NCBI RefSeq assembly: GCF_001439785.1
Contig: NZ_JYLI01000025.1
Location: forward strand, 1-64,000
DNA: 64,000 nucleotides
DNA from: Pseudomonas poae
GTDB taxonomy: Bacteria > Pseudomonadota > Gammaproteobacteria > Pseudomonadales > Pseudomonadaceae
Reading direction: 5' to 3'
The notes below the pieces were generated by a model, which was not told the DNA's origin, did not search any database, and worked only from the letters and a program-made list of their open reading frames with translations. The position numbers and the translations under genes are program-made. Of this stretch, positions 60,938 to 64,000 are shown piece by piece. How positions within the stretch are numbered: the first letter of the stretch is position 1; each line of letters begins with the position of its first letter.

Positions 60938-62383
60938 TCAATCGTGATGCACTTTCGCCCGCTTGAGCAGCTTCTTGCAGCGCTCCGACAGGTGCAGCAC
61001 GCGCACATGCTTGCCGGCCTTGGTGTAACGCTCGCGCAAGGTCATCAGCGCGGCAATCGCTGAGTAATCGACAAAGCTCAGGTGACGGCAATCGAGCGTC
61101 ACCTGGGCCGGGTCGTTGGCCGGGTCGAATTGATTCAGGAACGGCGTGGTCGAGGCAAAGAACAAGGTGCCGTGCAGCCGATACAGCTTGCTGCCATCCG
61201 CCTCCAGGTGCTCATCGGCATACAGCTCGCGAGCCTGCTGCCAGGCGAAGTTCAGCGCCGCGATCACGATGCCGCACAGCACGGCCGTGGCGAGGTCCGT
61301 GAACACCGTGATCACCGTCACCGCAATGATCACCAGCACATCATTGACCGGCACCTTGTTGATCACCCGCAAGGAGGCCCAGGCAAAGGTCTGCTGGGAC
61401 ACCACGAACATCACCCCCACCAGCGCCGCCAGCGGGATGCGTTCGATCAAGGGCGACAGAAACAGAATAAACAACAGGATCATCACCCCGGCGAACACGC
61501 CGGAGAATCGCCCGCGCCCGCCGGAACTGAGGTTGATCACGGTTTGCCCGATCATCGCGCAGCCGCCCATGCCGCCGAACAGGCCCGAGACCATGTTCGC
61601 CGCGCCCAGGGCAACGCTTTCGCGGTCCGGGTAGCCTCGGGTCTCGGTGATTTCGTCGGTGAGGTTCAGGGTGAGCAGGGTTTCCAGCAGGCCGACCATG
61701 GCCATCAGAAACGCATAGGGCGCGATGATGCCGAGGGTTTCCAGGTTCCAGGGAATCTGCGGCAGCGCAAAGGTCGGCAGGCCGCCGGCGATGTGGGCCA
61801 TGTCGCCCAGGGTACGGGTGGGCAGGCCGAGCAGGTACACCGCCAGGCCCACGCCGAGGATGGCCACCAGCGCCGGCGGCACCGCGCGGGTCAGGCGCGG
61901 CAGCAGGTAGACAATCGCCATCGTCGCCGCCACCAGGCCGATCATCACGTACAGCGGCGTGCCGCTGAGCCAGTGTTCGCCACGCTTGAAATGCTCCAGT
62001 TGCGCCAGCGCAATGATGATCGCCAGGCCATTGACGAACCCCAGCATCACCGAATGCGGCACCATGCGCACCAGCTTGCCCAGGCGCAGCACGCCGAAGG
62101 CGACCATGATCAGCCCGCCGAGCAGCACCGTGGCCAGCAGGTACTCCACGCCGTGCTGCACCACCAATGCGACGATCACCACCGCCATCGAGCCCGCCGC
62201 ACCGGACACCATACCGGGCCGACCGCCGAACAAGGCGGTGAGGGTGCAGATGATGAAGGCGCCATACAGGCCCATCAACGGGTTGAGATGGGCCACCAGG
62301 GCAAAGGCGATGCACTCGGGCAGCAATGCGAAAGACGTGGTGAGGCCGGCCAGGGCGTCGGCGCGCAAACGGTTAAAGGTCAT
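60938..62383 (-). CDS. SulP family anion transporter
   Basis: 481 residues. About 11-12 membrane helices with the SulP motif 'GLTTSFALLPECIAFALVAH' near the N-terminus and 'SGLFGGMGGCAMIGQTVINL' centrally. The C-terminal STAS domain contains 'LDCRHLSFVDYSAIAALMTL'. The family moves sulfate, bicarbonate or other anions; the substrate is not settled by sequence, and no carbonic anhydrase is adjacent. Confidence 0.93.
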   Translation of the reverse strand: MTFNRLRADALAGLTTSFALLPECIAFALVAHLNPLMGLYGAFIICTLTALFGGRPGMVSGAAGSMAVVIVALVVQHGVEYLLATVLLGGLIMVAFGVLRLGKLVRMVPHSVMLGFVNGLAIIIALAQLEHFKRGEHWLSGTPLYVMIGLVAATMAIVYLLPRLTRAVPPALVAILGVGLAVYLLGLPTRTLGDMAHIAGGLPTFALPQIPWNLETLGIIAPYAFLMAMVGLLETLLTLNLTDEITETRGYPDRESVALGAANMVSGLFGGMGGCAMIGQTVINLSSGGRGRFSGVFAGVMILLFILFLSPLIERIPLAALVGVMFVVSQQTFAWASLRVINKVPVNDVLVIIAVTVITVFTDLATAVLCGIVIAALNFAWQQARELYADEHLEADGSKLYRLHGTLFFASTTPFLNQFDPANDPAQVTLDCRHLSFVDYSAIAALMTLRERYTKAGKHVRVLHLSERCKKLLKRAKVHHD

Positions 62384-62530
62384 GGAGGTACCAGGGAGTT
62401 GCGGGGGAGTCAGGCGGGGAATGGTACGGAAATGTGCTCGCAGGGGCCAGTGAAGATATGACGACAGGTGGCCCGAGGCGCCCCTTCCGTCGGCGAACCC
62501 CTGCCCTTATTTGACGGGATTCACCGTCTG

Positions 62531-63427
62531 TCAGCAGGCATAGCGCGCCAGCTTGGCCTGGATAAAATCCAGGAAGCACTGGATGCGCAGCGCCAGTTGC
62601 GAGTTGCGGTAGAACACAGCGTGGATCGGCTGACGATACCCGCTGTTGAACGCCTCCAGCACCGGCACCAGGCGCCCCGCGCTGATATCTTCGCCGGTCA
62701 TGAAATTCGACAGGCAGGCAATACCCTGCCCTTGCAGCGCCAGGTGCCGCAGGGTTTCGCCGCTGGACGCGACGATGGCAGGCTGGATCAGCCAGCGGTC
62801 GCCCTCCACATGGCGCAGCGGCCAGTGGTTGAGGGTCTCGGTCTGGCTGAAGCCCAGCAAGGTGTGCTGCGCCAGGTCAGCGACACTGGCCGGCGTGCCA
62901 TATCGCTTGAGGTAGGCCGGGCTGGCCAGCACATGCAGCGGCGTGCAACCAAGGGCGCGCGCGTGCAGGGTCGAGTCAGCCAGTGCGCCGATGCGTATGG
63001 CAATGTCGGTGCTGTGTTCCAGCAGGTCGATGATCAGGTCATCGCTGTTGAGCTCCAGCTGGATCTGCGGGTACAAGGCTCGAAATTCGGCAATGTACGG
63101 CACGATCCCATGCAGCATGAACGGCACCGCGGCATTGACCCGCAGCCGCCCGGCCGGGGTTTTCTGGCGCGACGACAGGTGCTCCTCCAGCTCATCCATC
63201 TGCGCCAGGATCCGCTTGGCCTGTTCGAAGAAGTACCGGCCCTCCTCCGTCAGGTCCATGCGCCGCGTGGTGCGGTTGATCAACGTGGTGTCGAGCTTGG
63301 CTTCCAGCCGCGAGAGCGTGCGGCTGACCGCCGAGGGCGTCTGCCCGACCTGCTCGGCCGCCGCCGAAATCGAGCCGCACTCGATCACGCTGACGAAAAT
63401 CTGTAGCTCATCGGATCGGGCTTTCAA
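62531..63427 (-). CDS. LysR family transcriptional regulator
   Basis: 298 residues. The N-terminal winged helix-turn-helix is 'VIECGSISAAAEQVGQTPSA' with 'VSRTLSRLEAKL', followed by the periplasmic-binding-like effector domain. It lies 31 bp upstream-in-sequence of the mdaB-like gene, on the same strand and downstream of it in transcription, so the two may be cotranscribed or the oxidoreductase may be its target. The effector is unknown. Confidence 0.94.
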   Translation of the reverse strand: MKARSDELQIFVSVIECGSISAAAEQVGQTPSAVSRTLSRLEAKLDTTLINRTTRRMDLTEEGRYFFEQAKRILAQMDELEEHLSSRQKTPAGRLRVNAAVPFMLHGIVPYIAEFRALYPQIQLELNSDDLIIDLLEHSTDIAIRIGALADSTLHARALGCTPLHVLASPAYLKRYGTPASVADLAQHTLLGFSQTETLNHWPLRHVEGDRWLIQPAIVASSGETLRHLALQGQGIACLSNFMTGEDISAGRLVPVLEAFNSGYRQPIHAVFYRNSQLALRIQCFLDFIQAKLARYAC

Positions 63428-63458
63428 GGGGCGGTCCTCATGATCGGTCGACGCAAGC

Positions 63459-64000
63459 TTACACCGACAGGCGCAGCACCTGCGCCAGATGCTGCTCGTA
63501 GCGCGCCACGTCGGCGTCGATGGCCGGGCGTTTCATCACATCCACGCAGAGGAAGGTCGGCAAGGCGCTCATGCCGAGAAACTCATTGGCTTTGTGGAAC
63601 GGGAAGTACACCGCGTCCACGCCCTTGGCTTCGAAGAAATCGGCCGGGTCGTCAAAGGCCTGCTGCGGCGCGTTCCAGGTCAGCGACAGCATGTAGTGTT
63701 TGCCCTGAATCAGGCCCCCGCTGCCGTACTTCTGCGAGGCATCAGAACGCGTGCGACCATCGCTGGCGTACAGGCTGCCGTGGCCTTCGGTGAAGACTTC
63801 ATCGATGTATTTCTTGACGATCCACGGCGCGCCCATCCACCAGCCGGGCATCTGATAGATGATTACATCGGCCCAGAGGAACTTGGCCACTTCTTCGGCA
63901 ACGTCATAGCCTTCGTTGATGTGGGTGACCTTGACGTCGAGGCCGCCACGGTCGAGCACGGCCACAGCGGCCTCATGCAGGGTGGCGTTGTAGCGGCCAT
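63459..64000 (-). CDS. mdaB: NAD(P)H-dependent quinone oxidoreductase, MdaB-like (5' end outside window)
   Basis: The frame is open to the window edge, reading 'GRYNATLHEAAVAVLDRGG' into the conserved MdaB body: 'HINEGYDVAEEVAKFLWADV', 'IYQMPGWWMGAPWIVKKYID' and 'GKHYMLSLTWNAP'. MdaB is a flavodoxin-fold FAD enzyme that reduces quinones by two electrons and protects against oxidative damage. About 20-30 N-terminal residues are missing; the internal GTG/ATG starts near 63965 are not the true start. Confidence 0.9.
   Translation of the reverse strand, partial: GRYNATLHEAAVAVLDRGGLDVKVTHINEGYDVAEEVAKFLWADVIIYQMPGWWMGAPWIVKKYIDEVFTEGHGSLYASDGRTRSDASQKYGSGGLIQGKHYMLSLTWNAPQQAFDDPADFFEAKGVDAVYFPFHKANEFLGMSALPTFLCVDVMKRPAIDADVARYEQHLAQVLRLSV

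Overview
The window is chromosomal DNA of a fluorescent Pseudomonas, most likely the P. fluorescens group. The evidence is the high GC content, the gene order ispB / rplU-rpmA-obgE-proB-creA with a small Fur-type gene and fklB next to it (the order known from P. aeruginosa PA4565-PA4572), a short LOV photoreceptor of the P. putida SB1/SB2 type, a Tat-exported transaminase resembling the pyoverdine-maturation enzyme PtaA, and REP-like repeats built on GTGGCGAGC and GTGGGAGC. No rRNA, intact tRNA, CRISPR array, insertion sequence or prophage was seen.

0-9.2 kb is accessory. It begins with a probably 5'-incomplete DUF2971 gene, followed by a tRNA-3'-end-like sequence and a strong terminator, which looks like the distal edge of an element integrated in a tRNA gene. 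Next come a lysine-rich small protein, a membrane-protein gene split by an in-frame TAA, a LysE exporter and a PH-domain protein. Then there is a colicin E3-type ribosomal RNase fused to a pyocin-S domain with its overlapping Im3-like immunity gene and a DUF3916 gene. A frameshifted, N-terminally deleted sensor kinase abuts a 681-residue protein with a PD-(D/E)XK-like motif.

9.2-25.6 kb holds a cytochrome c, a lone receiver domain, heme oxygenase plus bacteriophytochrome (bphOP), a PhoD-like phosphatase, a PAS-GGDEF diguanylate cyclase, the PtaA-like transaminase, queC, the complete cyoABCDE operon and dsbB. 25.7-39.2 kb holds flavohaemoglobin hmp with divergent norR and three NorR-type boxes between them, a DMT transporter, AraC and MalT/LuxR-type regulators, the DUF1329-DUF1302 pair, an SDR, and a MEST-like hydrolase preceded by a coupled 42-codon ORF.

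39.5-45.4 kb looks like a light-response and pterin module: MioC-like flavodoxin, short LOV protein, an uncharacterised protein, a class II LitR-like MerR regulator without cobalamin ligands, a monooxygenase-like membrane protein, folM-folE-folX, DUF1244 and HopJ-like genes.

45.5-64 kb is mostly housekeeping: trxB, cysZ, a GT4 glycosyltransferase, an Old Yellow Enzyme, glutathione peroxidase, creA, proB, obgE, rpmA, rplU, ispB, yjdM, a Fur-box-controlled small gene, fklB, an HBM-type chemoreceptor, an unlisted 32-codon ORF with its own strong SD and terminator, a VOC protein, an LprI-like protein, a SulP transporter, a LysR regulator and an mdaB-like oxidoreductase cut by the window end.
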